Of a DNA stretch of 64,000 nt, positions 1-11,540 are shown piece by piece. The DNA comes from Amblyornis subalaris (taxonomy: Eukaryota > Chordata > Aves > Passeriformes > Ptilonorhynchidae): positions 1-64,000 of the forward strand of contig JACAXG010000234.1 of NCBI GenBank assembly GCA_018881555.1. The letters run 5' to 3'. Under the pieces are notes generated by a model. It was given only the letters and a program-made list of their open reading frames with translations. It had not been told where the DNA came from and searched no databases. Position numbers and translations under genes: made by a program. How positions within the stretch are numbered: the stretch's first letter is position 1; each line of letters begins with the position of its first letter.

Positions 1-1
1 C

Positions 2-145
2 CAGAAAGCAGGGACACACCAGCCACCACCCCAGGGCACCATTACCACACATGCCAGCAAGGTGGAAAGGCACAAGAAGAAGAGCAAGAAGGATCCTGTG
101 CCAGGAGCTGGCAGTAAGCTCAAGGCTCCCACAAGGAGAGCTTGA
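2..145 (+). CDS. Possible C-terminal end of an unidentified lysine-rich protein (5' part outside window)
   Basis: A reading frame is open from the window edge and ends at TGA 143-145, giving 47 residues. The composition is protein-like: a Gln/Pro/Thr stretch, then a basic run (VERHKKKSKKDP), then a Pro/Gly/Lys tail ending in PTRRA. Such tails are typical of nuclear or nucleolar proteins, but I do not recognise the family. The telomerase regulator PINX1 has a lysine-rich tail and lies in the related human 8p23.1 region; this is only a possibility and I see no diagnostic match. No splice acceptor can be checked because the window begins inside the frame. A random frame this long and open is not rare, so the call is tentative. 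Downstream DNA has AATAAA signals at 902 and 910, which would suit a 3' UTR of about 770 bases. Confidence 0.35.
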   Translation, partial: QKAGTHQPPPQGTITTHASKVERHKKKSKKDPVPGAGSKLKAPTRRA

Positions 146-218
146 GCCAGAATAGTAGGATTAGGTGTTTAGAGGGTTCCCATCGTTTGGGGATGGAGCC
201 AGGGGGGGGTTTGAATAT

Positions 219-480
219 TGTAGCTGTAGATGTAGATGAAGACTTAGATGTAGATGAAGATTCAGGTGAAGATGTAGCTGTAGATGTAGATGAAGATATA
301 AATGAAGATGCAGATGTAGATGTAGTTTTAGATGAAGACTTAGATGATGCAGATGTAGATGAAGATGAAGATGTAGATGAAAGTGTAGGTGAAGATGAAG
401 GTGTAGATGAAGATGTAGAGATAGGGGAAGATGTAGAATTAGATGGAGATGAAGATGTAGATGTAGATGTAGAAGATGTT
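219..480. repeat. Degenerate GATGTA/GATGAA hexanucleotide repeat
   Basis: About 43 imperfect copies of a six-base unit (gatgta, gatgaa and variants). One forward frame reads as Asp/Val/Glu repeats, and the reverse frames read as Ser/Thr or Leu/His repeats. The open frames result from the stop-free hexamer and are not evidence of a gene. It lies about 75 bases after the possible stop codon at 145, so it would be in that gene's 3' UTR. Confidence 0.85.
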
Positions 481-805
481 GACAGTTCTCCTTTTCCATT
501 CATATAATTTATTCCAAAACCTGTCTGCATGGAATGGAGAGGGAGTGCGCGGGGCCCCAGGAAGTGGCACCCAAGAGGTGCAAAAGCCTTGCTGAGCCCC
601 AAATTAGACCCACCAAGCCCCGAAGGGCTGAGTGACTGCCAGCAGTGCAGGCACTCCTGCAGAGGGACTCCCCCGAGCCCTTTCCCAGGGGAAGCAGCCC
701 TTTGGCATGGGAGCCAGGACAGACAGGAGTTGTAGTTGGAATGCTCCATGTTTTTATTCAGCTCCTGGTTTTTACAAATGCTCCATGTTTTTCAATGTTT
801 TTCCT

Positions 806-895
806 CGAATTGTAGACCAGTTTGTGTTGGAACAGGCCTTCAAGATCATCTAGTTCCAACCCACCCCTCCATGGGGACAAACACCTGCAACATCT
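806..895 (-). mobile_element. CR1 LINE 3'-end fragment
   Basis: Reads as the reverse complement of the avian CR1 3' terminus: tail, then the 'gttggaa..ggccttcaagatcatctagttccaac' type core (quoted loosely), then decay. It is old and short. AATAAA motifs just beyond it (902-915) could be the polyadenylation signal of the left-edge gene. Confidence 0.7.
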
Positions 896-1489
896 CTGCC
901 AAATAAAGAAATAAAAACTTGCTTCCAAAATGAAAGTTTGTTTTGTCGTACAAGGAGATAGCTGATAGTTCTTGGGAAAAGGTCCCAGGCTTATCTTTAA
1001 AATCATGGGATTTGCAATGAAATCACTTGCGGTGGTGACCTCACATTTCTGCCAGGGGATGACATTGTGTGTATTTCATATCCTAAAGGTACAACAGTAA
1101 AATATTTCAAAAATAAAATAAATGTAATGTATTCATAATTGCTAATGTGATTGAGAATGTACATTTAAGAAATCTAATGGCATAAACCTGAAGAAATCTA
1201 ATTCTAAAAGGAAGCTGTCTAAATTTAGAGTGATGTAGTAGTAATTAATCCATTTAGCATTCCATGCTGGTTTCAGCCCCAGGAATGACTAAACAGACGA
1301 CTGCCCCCAGCTTAGGAGGGGCAAGGAAAATTAAAGAGGTTATANATAAATACATGGGTGCTTTTTCTGTCAAGTCAAAAGAGATCATCTCTGATCATCT
1401 CCATGACAGAGGTATTTTTTCCAGGTCAATTTGCACTCTCTGGGTTAGATGGAAATGCTTTCCAGCAAAGTGAGGGGTAAACCAGACCT
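896..1489. other. AT-rich intergenic DNA, nothing recognised
   Basis: It has two AATAAA motifs near 902-915 and otherwise unremarkable AT-rich sequence. No exon, RNA gene or repeat is recognised. Confidence 0.6.
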
Positions 1490-1730
1490 CTATCCCAGGT
1501 TGCTCCAGGCCCCATCCAGCCTGGCCTTGGGCACTTCCAGGGATGGGGCAGTCACAGCTTCTCTGGGAAATCTGTGCCNGGGCCTCACCACCCTCACGGG
1601 GAAGAATTCCTTCACAATATCTCATCTATGGGATAGTGGAAGGTGTCCCTGCTCATGGCAGGGGATTGGATCNAGAAGAGCTTTATGGTCNCTTCCCACC
1701 CAAACCACTCTGGGATTCTGGGATTCTATG
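1490..1730. mobile_element. 5'-inverted (twin-primed) CR1 insertion
   Basis: Bases 1490-1628 are the reverse complement of the CR1 segment upstream of the 'gggatag' point. Bases 1630-1730 continue in forward orientation from 'gggatag' to the CR1 3' terminus (tgggattctatg tail). The two parts are consecutive in the CR1 consensus, share only the 'gatag' breakpoint and have opposite orientation. This is the known signature of twin priming during LINE integration, so I call one insertion rather than two. Confidence 0.7.
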
Positions 1731-1755
1731 GAACATTTCACTAAGAGGATAGTGT

Positions 1756-2134
1756 GAGGGAGCTGGGCCTGTTTAGCCTCAAGGAAAGAGACTGAGAGGG
1801 AATCTTCTCAATCCACAAAAAGATCCGAAGGGCAGCTCTCAAAATGATGGGTTCAGACTTTTCCGTGGTGCCCAGCAACAGGACAAGAGGCAATGGACAC
1901 AAACTGAACANAGGAAGTTAAATCCGAATATGAGGAAAAACTTCTTTACTCTGAGAGTGGTGGAGCNCTGGAACAGGCTGCCCAGAGAGTTTGTGGAGTC
2001 TCGTCTGGAGATATTCCAAACCCACCTGAATGAGATCCCGTGTGACCTGCTCCAGTGACCCTGCTCTCCCAGGGGGGTTGGACTGCATGGTCTCTAGAAA
2101 CCTTTGCCAACCCCAACCCTGCTGTGATTCTGTA
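1756..2134 (+). mobile_element. CR1 LINE 3' fragment
   Basis: About 380 bases of forward CR1 3' region. It runs from the 'gagggagctggg' block through 'gaacaggctgcccagagag' to the 'gctgtgattctgt' terminal repeat. It lies directly after the inverted CR1 at 1490-1730. Confidence 0.85.
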
Positions 2135-3724
2135 AATAAAGGGTCTGCTCTCAAGCCTTATTCCTGAGGGGAAAAAAACCCAATGAAACTACAACAACAA
2201 AAAATAACTGAAACAAAATCAAGCGAGAAGGAAGAGTCATTGAGACCATGGGACTTAAATAAAGCCTGAAATAAAATCCATTATAACTCCTGGCCTTTGA
2301 ATAATGATAACTTCCATATAAGCAATACAGCAGGAGGTTCTTGTTGAAATCTGTGGATATCAATGAGTTCTTCTCAACTGAACAGCATCAAGTCCCAGCC
2401 TTTTTGCTTTCTGTCAAATATTCAGCTTCTTGTTTAACTGGTTTTGTTCTTACTCTTTTTTTTCCCCCGCTCCTTATGAAAAAACTGATAATTGTCTTCA
2501 AAATCTACTTCAAGTCTGAACCAAAAAGTTAATGAAGTGTTGAAATCTCATACAGCTCTCACTGAAACACATACAACTTTATTCTCCACAAAGGTTGCAG
2601 TGAAAAGGAAGGAATTACAGAGCAGGATTGAAGACTAAGGCATCTTTTGAGTGTCTTGTCATAGAGAGCAGGGAACGTGGAGACCCCAGAGACAGAACTG
2701 TCACCTGAATTAAAAGCATTCAGTGTCAAGGGACATTACCCTGAGGGACTGGGGACAAGGGAATTTTTCTCTCTGGGTTGGTCAGTCGTGTACAGCTGTG
2801 GGGCCCTGGTCCAGGTGTGCAGGAGCTGGTGAATAACAATCAGGCTACGCTTGAGCTGTCACTGCGGCTCAGTGGGACATGATTTGGGTCTGGGCAAACA
2901 CTTCCCATGAAAATATCCACTGGGAAGTCCCAGGAGTGGGACCATATCAGACAGTGTGACAGGGAGGTCTCCTGCGGGACTGCCGTGCTGGGATGAGCAT
3001 GGTCCTGTTGGCCTCTGAAAAGAAAAAGGCTTTGAAATCCAGAATATAATACATATATACATATATATATGTATGTATTTATATACACATCCATATCACT
3101 GTGTTTGTATAAATAAAGCATTTTTTTCACGTTAAGCCCTTGCTTCGTACCCACCTTGGCCTTCAGGTGCTAAAAAGTGATGTGCCAAGGTTGTCTGAGC
3201 TCTGCTGGCTGTGGACAAGAAGCCATAGGGAAAAAGGAGCAGCAACGAATGCAGCTTCGCTGGAATTACGTAATTACTTTCTTCAAGCTAAAAGTATTTC
3301 GAGTGTTTGATTGCCAGTGCTACATAACAATCTGGAGTAATTATATAATTAGCAAGAAATTGCAGCTCCCATTAGGTACTTAGAAGAAGTCAAATTTAGG
3401 TTTGATTTTTTAAAAAGGTGGGAAGTTGTGCACATGTGGGTTTTTTGCATAACGATATGACCTCGAAGAAGTGAGGGAGTCGATTTTTTTCCTTTCCATA
3501 AAGGAACATTTCAGTGTTCATTTGGAAAATAGATCAAGTAAGACTTGCTTGAGAAGATTGAGAAATCCAGTGAAATTGGTGATTAAAAAGTTCATTAGGA
3601 TTAATTGTTTCCAATTGTTACCAGAAAGCTTGCCAGGATAGGTGATATTGGATTTCAATATCCCTTTGAATGGAAAAAGAATTGGATTAGATCCAGGGAC
3701 AGTCTTGCAAGGGGGGAAGCCAGA
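2135..3724. other. AT-rich intergenic DNA with a TA-rich microsatellite
   Basis: No gene or mobile element recognised. A (TA/CATA)n tract lies at about 3045-3090. Confidence 0.6.
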
Positions 3725-3800
3725 GAGTGGTTTGGGTTGGAAAGGACCTTGAAGATCATCTAATTCCAACTCCCACTGGAGCTGGGAGAATAAACCAGGT
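3725..3800 (-). mobile_element. CR1 LINE 3'-end fragment
   Basis: Short reverse-complement CR1 terminus: 'gtttgggttggaaaggacc' followed by the 'gatcatctaattccaac' core. Confidence 0.75.
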
Positions 3801-6800
3801 CTGACACCCAGATCAAGATTCTTCCCCTCTGTTGGGAGTTGCCCTCTGACACAACGGTGTTATCTGGTACTTCATACCCAGGACTGGAAAAAAGGGCTAT
3901 CGCATCCGTGCCATATTGCTGATCCTGTTGTTCAAGTGATCAACATTGCATTCATTAAAGCCACTGGAGCCTTGCCATAAATATCAGCCAGATTTCCTCC
4001 CGGAGCGAGCTCCCGACTCTTCCAAAGATAAACAATTTTATACCCAAAAAAAAAAAAAAAAAAAACCAAACCAAAAAGCAACAACATGAGAGAGGAAAAA
4101 ATGCCTATGCATTTTCCACCCAGATGTGCAAAATGAAGATCCTGCCTAACCAACCTCTTTTAAAGTCTTGAGCAGGGCCCAGGAGATAAAATTGATTTGG
4201 ATTTTTTAAAAGCTGGTGCCAATTTCATCAGAAAGACGCCTTGTGCAGCTAAAACCCACCGGGAGCCGGCATGAAATAATGGAATGGTTAAGTAACTTAT
4301 TATGGACAGCAAGGAGAATTTGTAGCAGGAACTGTCGGCATGTCATTCCAGTGCCAGGGCAGAGAAACCAGTTCTGAAACTGATTTTGTTTGGTGGTGAT
4401 GCAAAAAAACAACAATGCTAGACAAAGGGAGATGGGGCAAGTGGAATATTCCTGTTGCAACACTGAGCTGCTGAATGGGGAGAGAGCAGTGAAACAATGG
4501 GAGAGGAGGGAGAATGACTTGAAAACCTGCGTACGAGACTGAAATTATGCTGCAAACTTTGGAAGCTCTGCTGTCACATGGAAAAGTAATTTAATAGCCA
4601 GGCAGACAGAGAACTGAGCCTCAGCTAAAGGCAGGGCTGAGCAAACCTCGCTGATTTCCATGGAAGGCAGCAGTGGATGTGGACAGATCCTGCACTGGGG
4701 CCACAAAAATATGGAGCATCTTGGCACAGGGATGGGGAGGAGAGCAGCATCCCATGCCATGCTTGTGGCATCAAGCTTTCCCCCACCAACAACCCCTGGC
4801 AGTGGGATTGTGTCCGACCCGGGATGGGAGCTGTCTCTGCTCCCTGCACCCACTGCTGCACTCGGATCTTACAGCTGCCTCCCGACAGACAGAAAACGGG
4901 GGTAAAAAGCAATAAATTCTAACAAGGACAAGGAATTTGATGGCGGAGATGGCAAAGCGGGGAATGGGTTTGGGAGATAACCGGTGTCACGCCGTAGCGG
5001 ATGTAAATCCCCGCAGTCGGGTCTGGCCGTTTACACCGTGAGGATCCAGCCCTTTGTTCCCCGCAGACTCCGGGATTAGGGAAAATGAAAAGGATAAAGA
5101 ACAGCCCTCCTNAAGCTGCGATTCACCCGCACGTTAATGTATGCGCATAAAGGAGCGGCCACCCGGGCCAGGCTGCGCCGAGAAAAGATGCGAAGGTCAT
5201 TCAGGAGCAGATGTCACCTTAGCAGAAAACAAAGCAGTAAAATGAACAAGCCTCAATGGACCAAATGCCTTTTCAGGCAGGCTCCAGAATCCGTGTTCCA
5301 GTAACAGAAATAAATGTACAGGGGGGAAATGTGTGTGTTTGTTTCTTTCTCTCGCCGCAATAGAATCACGTCCCCGTGTCTGGGCAGGAGCTACTTGAAA
5401 TAAAGCTAGAACAACGCTTATCTCTTATCAGCACTCGGGATTTGCAATAATGAAAAGATTTGCATAACAAATGCTTCTTCTCCTTCTTCGGGTTGGGATG
5501 GAAGTATTAATTTCCCCTACTTTTCTACCGTATTTTTTAAAAACGTATCCACCTTAGAGCCAAAACACAAACCTTTCTACTTTATAACCACTGCCACAAC
5601 CCTTGTCTATGCTGACTCTCTCCTGCTGCAGTTTGAGGATTGAAAGAAATACATCTTTGCCCTCATTTGTATCCTTACAGGCTCCTTATGGCTTCTATGC
5701 ACTTGCAGAGAGAATAAAGACAAAAGGCCTCGTTCATCCCTCACGTGGCCCCGTTTTACACCCGTGTCACTCTGCTTCCTCAGAGCCAGGGAGGTGAGAG
5801 AAGGATCCGCCCCGCATAGTCAATTAATTATNAAGTCAATCAGGAGGTAAATATATGCATTAGCATCGGCGAGGGCTGGAGGGGATCTCTGCTGCTGTAT
5901 CGCAGCGTCTCTCTGCACATCAGCCTGCTCTGCCCTTTGATCATTTATGCTGCAGCCGGGCCCCCTCCTGCGAGCGCGTGCTGGAGCTCCCGAGCTTTGT
6001 GCCTCGGCGGTGGGAAGTGCTCAGTGCTGCTCCGAGGGCTGGGAGCCGGAGGGATGGAGGGATGGACGTCCAGAGGCTTTCCCAGATGGTGGTCAGACTC
6101 CTCTTGCACCAAAGTGGAAAGAAATCGGCTCAACAGATATTTGACTCATCCCTTCAGCCCNGCGAGGGCTCTCCGGGACCTTCCCGGGGCCACGTGCCAA
6201 CAGAGAAATATGGGAGAGTGATCTGCTCAAAAACATGGGAGAGTGATCCCCTACAGCCAGGACCTGTCTGAAACATGATGTGGCTCGTGTCGGGTCTGTG
6301 AAGTTCCCCAAAACTGCTCTTTTTGAAGAGGTCACAGTCATACTGATGCATTTTTTTTTTTCAAGTTTCTTGGAAAAAGTCTTCTTCCACCACTTTCCTA
6401 ATATCTACCCCTAAATCCTCATTTGCCAAATAAAGCCTATTTCTTCCAGTCCTTTTCCTGGGGAACAACCCACATTTGCTCCAGCAGAGCCTTGCACAAG
6501 TGCATGCTCTGCTCGTGCCACGTCATTGTATTTCCTGTTTGGTAGCAAAAAAAACCCCAAAACCCATCTTTTTTCTCCTCTTCCCTTTGTCTTTATTCCT
6601 GCAGCCGCAGAAAGTACATGAGACATCAGTTGTCAGCCCAAACTCATGAAAGCTGAATTACACCTGTAACCTACTGTAAAATCATCATTTTGCTGGCTTT
6701 ATAACCACGGCTGGCCAAGCTGCCTACGGGAATCTTGAGCTGTTTTCCACTCCAGGTCACTCAGGAAAAGCCTCCATGAGTTGCCTCTGGAAGACTCATT

Positions 6801-7770
6801 AGAATTTGCAGCATGAATATTGTTTCCCCAAGTAATCAGACTGTGTTCTGAGATCCTCACAAAATCCAAGATAAAGGCCAGAAGTCAGTGTATCACCCAT
6901 GTGAACATTACTGTGGGAAAGCATCTATTTCTCCCCAAGAGAGGAAATTAAAAATATTACCATTCTTTCCAGTTCATTGTGCTGGAACAGTCCATATTAA
7001 TGATATCCATAGGTCAAAAAGGAAGAGAGAGATGCTTCCTCATTCGTGGACATTATGGAGAAAATTTAACAAGCCTTTTATTTATTTCTTTTTCTTTATT
7101 TAGGACATTCATGCGTGCCATCCCTTGTTTCAGGGCACTGGGCTTTTTAATTAGGACATAGGCTTTGGAGCAAGTGCATTTTGGAATTGCTGAAGAAATA
7201 AAACCTGAGGACATTAAACTAAAATGACAAGGAATTGAAAATGTATATGATTTTCCTGACCCCATCTCAAATCATTCTGAAATTGTTGGGTCATCAGCAT
7301 CACTTTTTTTAACTTAACATGGAAGAAACTTTATTTTTTCCCTAAAGAAAGGTGAATCTCTGCAACATAACAAATAATTCTCGGATTTCAAAATTCCACA
7401 CTTAGTTGAAGTCTAATTTAGTATCCAGCCACCATTCTGCCATGACAATGTCCATGACTGACTTCCACATTCCTAACTATGAGGGGAAAAAAAAAGTCAG
7501 GTATTCCATCTTCAATGTGGCTGTTTGGTCATACAAGAAATGATGCCTGTCTCCCTCAATCTCTCCTCCTGACAGTGAAGTGCTGAACAAAAAGCAGGAA
7601 CAAAAAGGATCAGCATTAAAAGTTAATGCTGTAGGATTCAGCTTTTGTGCCTCACTTACAGGGGAGGAATTACAATGACAGGTGAATTGATCTGGATTTC
7701 NTGCCCGGAGATAGGTGAGCAGAGAAGTTATGGATGGCCTAAGGATCTTCTTGCAGAGGTCTTCAGAGTA
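3801..7770. other. Intergenic DNA without recognised genes; repeat-poor
   Basis: About 4 kb with no CR1 and no convincing exon. It contains an A-homopolymer near 4048-4066 and a moderately GC-rich stretch near 5930-6220. Regulatory-looking AT-rich blocks occur at about 5400-5480 and 5815-5870. Open frames here are short and not protein-like. Confidence 0.6.
5395..5480. promoter_or_regulatory. Candidate enhancer block with GATA and octamer motifs
   Basis: Two closely spaced GATA-type sites in reverse (CTTATC at 5417 and 5424) are followed by a perfect POU octamer complement (ATTTGCAT, 5458-5465). The block is AT-rich in otherwise mixed DNA. The call rests on motifs only; conservation was not tested. 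Confidence 0.25.
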
Positions 7771-7905
7771 GAATCAGAATCATTTGGGTTGGAAAAGCCC
7801 TNTGAGATCATTGAGTCCAACTGTTAACCCAGCACTGCCAAGCCTACCTAAACCGTGTCCTCAAGTGCCACATCCAAATGACTTTTTAATATTTCCAGGG
7901 ATGGC
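7771..7905 (-). mobile_element. CR1 LINE 3'-end fragment
   Basis: Reverse-complement CR1 terminus beginning with 'gaatcatttgggttgg' and passing through the 'gtcctcaagtgccacatcca' core to 'tccagggatgg'. It abuts a forward CR1 end at 7908. Both retain their own 3' ends, so these are two insertions and not a twin-primed one. Confidence 0.8.
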
Positions 7906-7907
7906 TG

Positions 7908-8050
7908 CAGTTGTGCAGTCTCAATNCTTGGATGTTTTTAAGACCCAACTGGATGAGCAGCCTGGTCTAAACCCGGGGCTGACCCTGTTTTGAAGCGGAG
8001 GTTGAACCNAAGACCTCCTGCAGCCCCTTCCAGCCCAAATCCTCCTACAG
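7908..8050 (+). mobile_element. CR1 LINE 3'-end fragment
   Basis: Forward CR1 end: 'aagacccaactggatgagcag', 'gctgaccctg', then 'ccccttccagcccaaatcc'. It is diverged and contains two N bases. Confidence 0.75.
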
Positions 8051-9669
8051 TCGAGCAAGACAACACCTTGTTAATTTTCCTTTTTTAGTGTGAACTTTAG
8101 CTTTCCTTTTTTAGCTCACACTCAGAACTGTTCCCACCTTTAAACAAGGGTGTCTTGTACTAGTTGATGACCTGGGTTATCCCACTTCAATCCCTACTTC
8201 AGCTGACTTTCCTACATGGCATTCCGTGTCTCCCATCTCCATCTGCAGAACAGAGACATTTCTCTGTCTGCAAAAGGCAGCTGCGAGATGAATTCATTAG
8301 AGATCAACGGGTCCTGAATTCAGTGGTAATAAGGGCCATAAGACAGACAAAATACAGGGTGGGAAAAATCTGACAAGATTTTGATATCTGGTCTAGTTGC
8401 CTGGATACTCTCTCCTGGCACAGAAAACTCATGCGCCACCGCCACCGTCACATGGTGTGAGCTCAGAAGTTGATTCACTTCAAGGCAGGAGGAATAAACA
8501 GAAAATAAAATGTCTTCCACGATTATCTCAGGGCCAGAACATTAGCAGTTATAAATTGCTCGAGACCTTTTGCTTTCACACCTAAGAGTACCTTGGCTGA
8601 TGCAGAGGAGCAAACTTGTCATTTTGCCACGAGGCTNGGGTTTGGAGCAGCCTATGGATGCGTTGTGTCGGGAGCATGATTTTGGAAACTGGAGTGTGTT
8701 AGACAGTCAAGATCTGCAGCCTACTTCCATATGGCCACATTAATTCCACGTCAACTCCGCGGAGAGGAAGACGATGCACCTCCCACCATGCTTGTGGGGG
8801 AGAAGCAGTGCTCCCGCCAAGCAGTTTGCACAGGACAGTAATTCCAGGCACTCTCCACTCCGTGAACAGCCTTGGATGGGGCTGCTGAATCCTCCCATCG
8901 CTTCNCCAAACCACAGTGCCAGGGCAACCCCTTGTAAACCTTCTAAGAGCCCAGTGAGTTTCCCCTCCCCAGGCCACAGCAGAGTGAAATGAGAAAAATA
9001 AAGGGAAATAACTTCCCTTTGCTGAGGAAGGAGACAAAGTATAACTGTNGTACTTAAAAAACTTGAAAAGATCCCAAAAGTAAGGGTTGGAAGTTTAGAG
9101 AACACAAGGAGGTCCTTTTAAGGGCATTGAGGGCATTATTATATTGAATCACCAAGAAAAGTAAATGTAGAACAAACTTGAAGCCCTGTGGTCCTCCCAT
9201 GGCAAGGAATGGGCCAAAATGTGTTCTGGAGCATCACCACCATGGAGGGTCCCTGCCAGCTCTAAGTCACTGCGAGCCCACATCATCCAAGGAGAGACAC
9301 CAGCACACTGTATCCCACGAGAATGCCAGACTGGGATTCATTTAAAGTTAGGAAAGTCTTTCAGGAAGTGGGTCATTGGCACAGCATTTTTCCTCCGGCA
9401 GTCTGGTGCTCTGGGCACTTACCAAGAAGAAATTGCTTCTTCGACATCTTTTTTTTTTTTCCTCCTCACATTTTGTTCCATTAGGGTTTCTCGGTGACAA
9501 GTTTGATTCCCATCAACTTGGGTCAGAATTCGGAGCTTTAGCTTGGAAGTTTCAAGTTCTGGATCCACAATGGAAAGGTCCTGACCCAGTCCCTGCCTCT
9601 TTGTGGCTGGACAAGAGAGGTCAGTAACAGGAATTTGTAACAAAATTGGTTTATTTATTGGATTTATTG
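8051..9669. other. Intergenic DNA, nothing recognised
   Basis: Mixed-composition sequence with no repeat family, exon or RNA gene that I can identify. Confidence 0.55.
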
Positions 9670-9783
9670 GATGGGGCCCTGAGCAACCTGATCTGGTGAG
9701 TGGCATCCCTGCCCGTGGCAGGGGCTGGAACAAGATGAGCTTTAAGGTCCCTTCCAACCCAAACCAGTCTGTGATGCTCTGAT
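9670..9783 (+). mobile_element. CR1 LINE 3'-end fragment
   Basis: Forward CR1 end: 'catccctgcccgtggcaggg', 'gatgagctttaaggtccctt', then the terminal 'ctgtgatgctctgat'. Confidence 0.85.
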
Positions 9784-11402
9784 NACAAAGATTCTTTCAG
9801 AAGACTTTATGAACACGGCACTTTGGCTTGGCTCAAAATTTAATATTCCACAAAGATAAGCCAGTTAATCCCACCAGAGCACCCATAAATACTACAGTGT
9901 AGGAAAGATTTTAAAACTCCAAAGACTGATCAATTTAATAATTTAAGGGCTACACCTCAAGTGCCAGCTGCCAGTCCATGGACCTGGAACCATCTTGTGC
10001 TTGGCTGCTCAGCCTTACAATTGCAAATGGCCTCTTCTGCTGCTTCCCAACATTAGCCCAGCGACAAATGAGCAGGGAAAAAAAACATTTACTCTGCAGA
10101 ACATCTGAAAAGGCATTTTATCTGCATTTAACAAACTGCCCAGTGCAAAACCTACATGCAGGAAGCGCCTGCTGGGGGGAGCTCATCTGAAACTGCACAG
10201 GATTGGCTTTGGCCAAAAAATGGCAGGAGTTGGGAGTGAATCCTTCTGTTTGTACCCTGGAGTCCTCTGGTCACTGGGAGACTTGTCATTTATAGATGGA
10301 CAGGTTGGATGGATGGATGGACAGAAAACTCCTATGAAAACCCAAATTTCAGCCTCTGAAGTTAGATCAATCTTCCTTAGCACAAATTAAATCTTGTTTA
10401 AGCAAAAAAAGCAAGAGGCAACCACTCCTCCGATAAGTTTGTTGTTTAAACCAGGATGAGCTACTCATGTTAAAGACTCTGGGTTATCACTACTAGAGAT
10501 AGCAATTAATTTTCTGGAAGACTGCATGACAATAAAGCCCGAATCAGCCCTGGCACTTGGTCATGCTGGACAATGTGCTGGTGTTATTAAAAGGCCAATT
10601 ACCATCAGTTTGTGTTCCAGATGACAGCAGGAGCAACTTGGAGAAAGTGGAGTGTTCCAGGGAATCCTGACAGTAGGACAAATATATCCTTGCACCACTT
10701 TGTGGGAGTTGCAGCTCCCACCTAAGTATTCATGCCGCTGCAACAGCAACCCTGATTAAAAGGTTTACAGAAATATTTCTGACAAGAAAGGAATGCCCTT
10801 ATCCTTTCTCTGGAATATTCAGCAGCAGCCTCACAGGGGTCAGCTTCAATCAGCTAAGATAGCGCAGATATTCCTAAATTAAAATCGAAAAGAAAATAGA
10901 ATATTTCCTCTTGACATCCACCTGGCAGATAAAATGAGGACAATAAAATAAATGAAATTTTATGATTGACTTGATTTGGTCTCTCTTGAGGGGGGAAAAG
11001 GAAGATTCATATCTTGGGTTTCAATAGGAACTGTTATGGAGGTAGCACTATGAATATCAAAGATATTATCCAGTTCAAAAATCCCTTTTGGAGAGAATAC
11101 ACTTCCTAAATTCCATAACATCTGTGAGTATGGATGGAGAATGCTGTGTTGGCTGCGTTTACATCCTTTTGGGACAACTTCTGAGAAGGAAGAGAGAGTT
11201 CTGTCATTTTGTTGGTCTGTGTTGGGTGGACATTCNTTATCCTATGACAGTGTCTAGGATTGTCCTGTGGCTTGGAACCCTGAATTAGAGATACAACCCT
11301 AATGTCCCCAACTTATTCATGGGGGATTTCAATGCCCTTTCTTTGATTAATATTTGTCAAGGGCTTTCAATAAAGGCCCAGCAAGGGTTTGCAGCACTAA
11401 TC
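9784..11402. other. Intergenic DNA, nothing recognised
   Basis: AT-rich DNA. It has a short (GGAT)n run near 10304-10320 and no gene evidence. Confidence 0.55.
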
Positions 11403-11540
11403 ATAATATGGCTTGGGTTGAAAGGGACCTTAAAAATCATCCTGTTCCACTCCCTGCCATGGGCAGGGACACCTTCCACTATCCCAGATTGCTCCAAGCC
11501 CTGTCCAACCCAGCACTGGTGGCACCAAGGATGGTTATTC
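11403..11540 (-). mobile_element. CR1 LINE 3'-end fragment
   Basis: Reverse-complement CR1: 'gcttgggttgaaagggacct', 'ccatgggcagggacacctt', then 'ttgctccaagccctgtccaa'. Confidence 0.85.

Noticed and set aside
142..507. 121-codon acidic open frame
   Set aside because: It begins at TTG, not ATG, and its length comes from a stop-free hexamer repeat; there is no independent coding evidence.
7771..8050. Twin-primed CR1
   Set aside because: Both halves contain their own 3' terminus, so they are two separate insertions.
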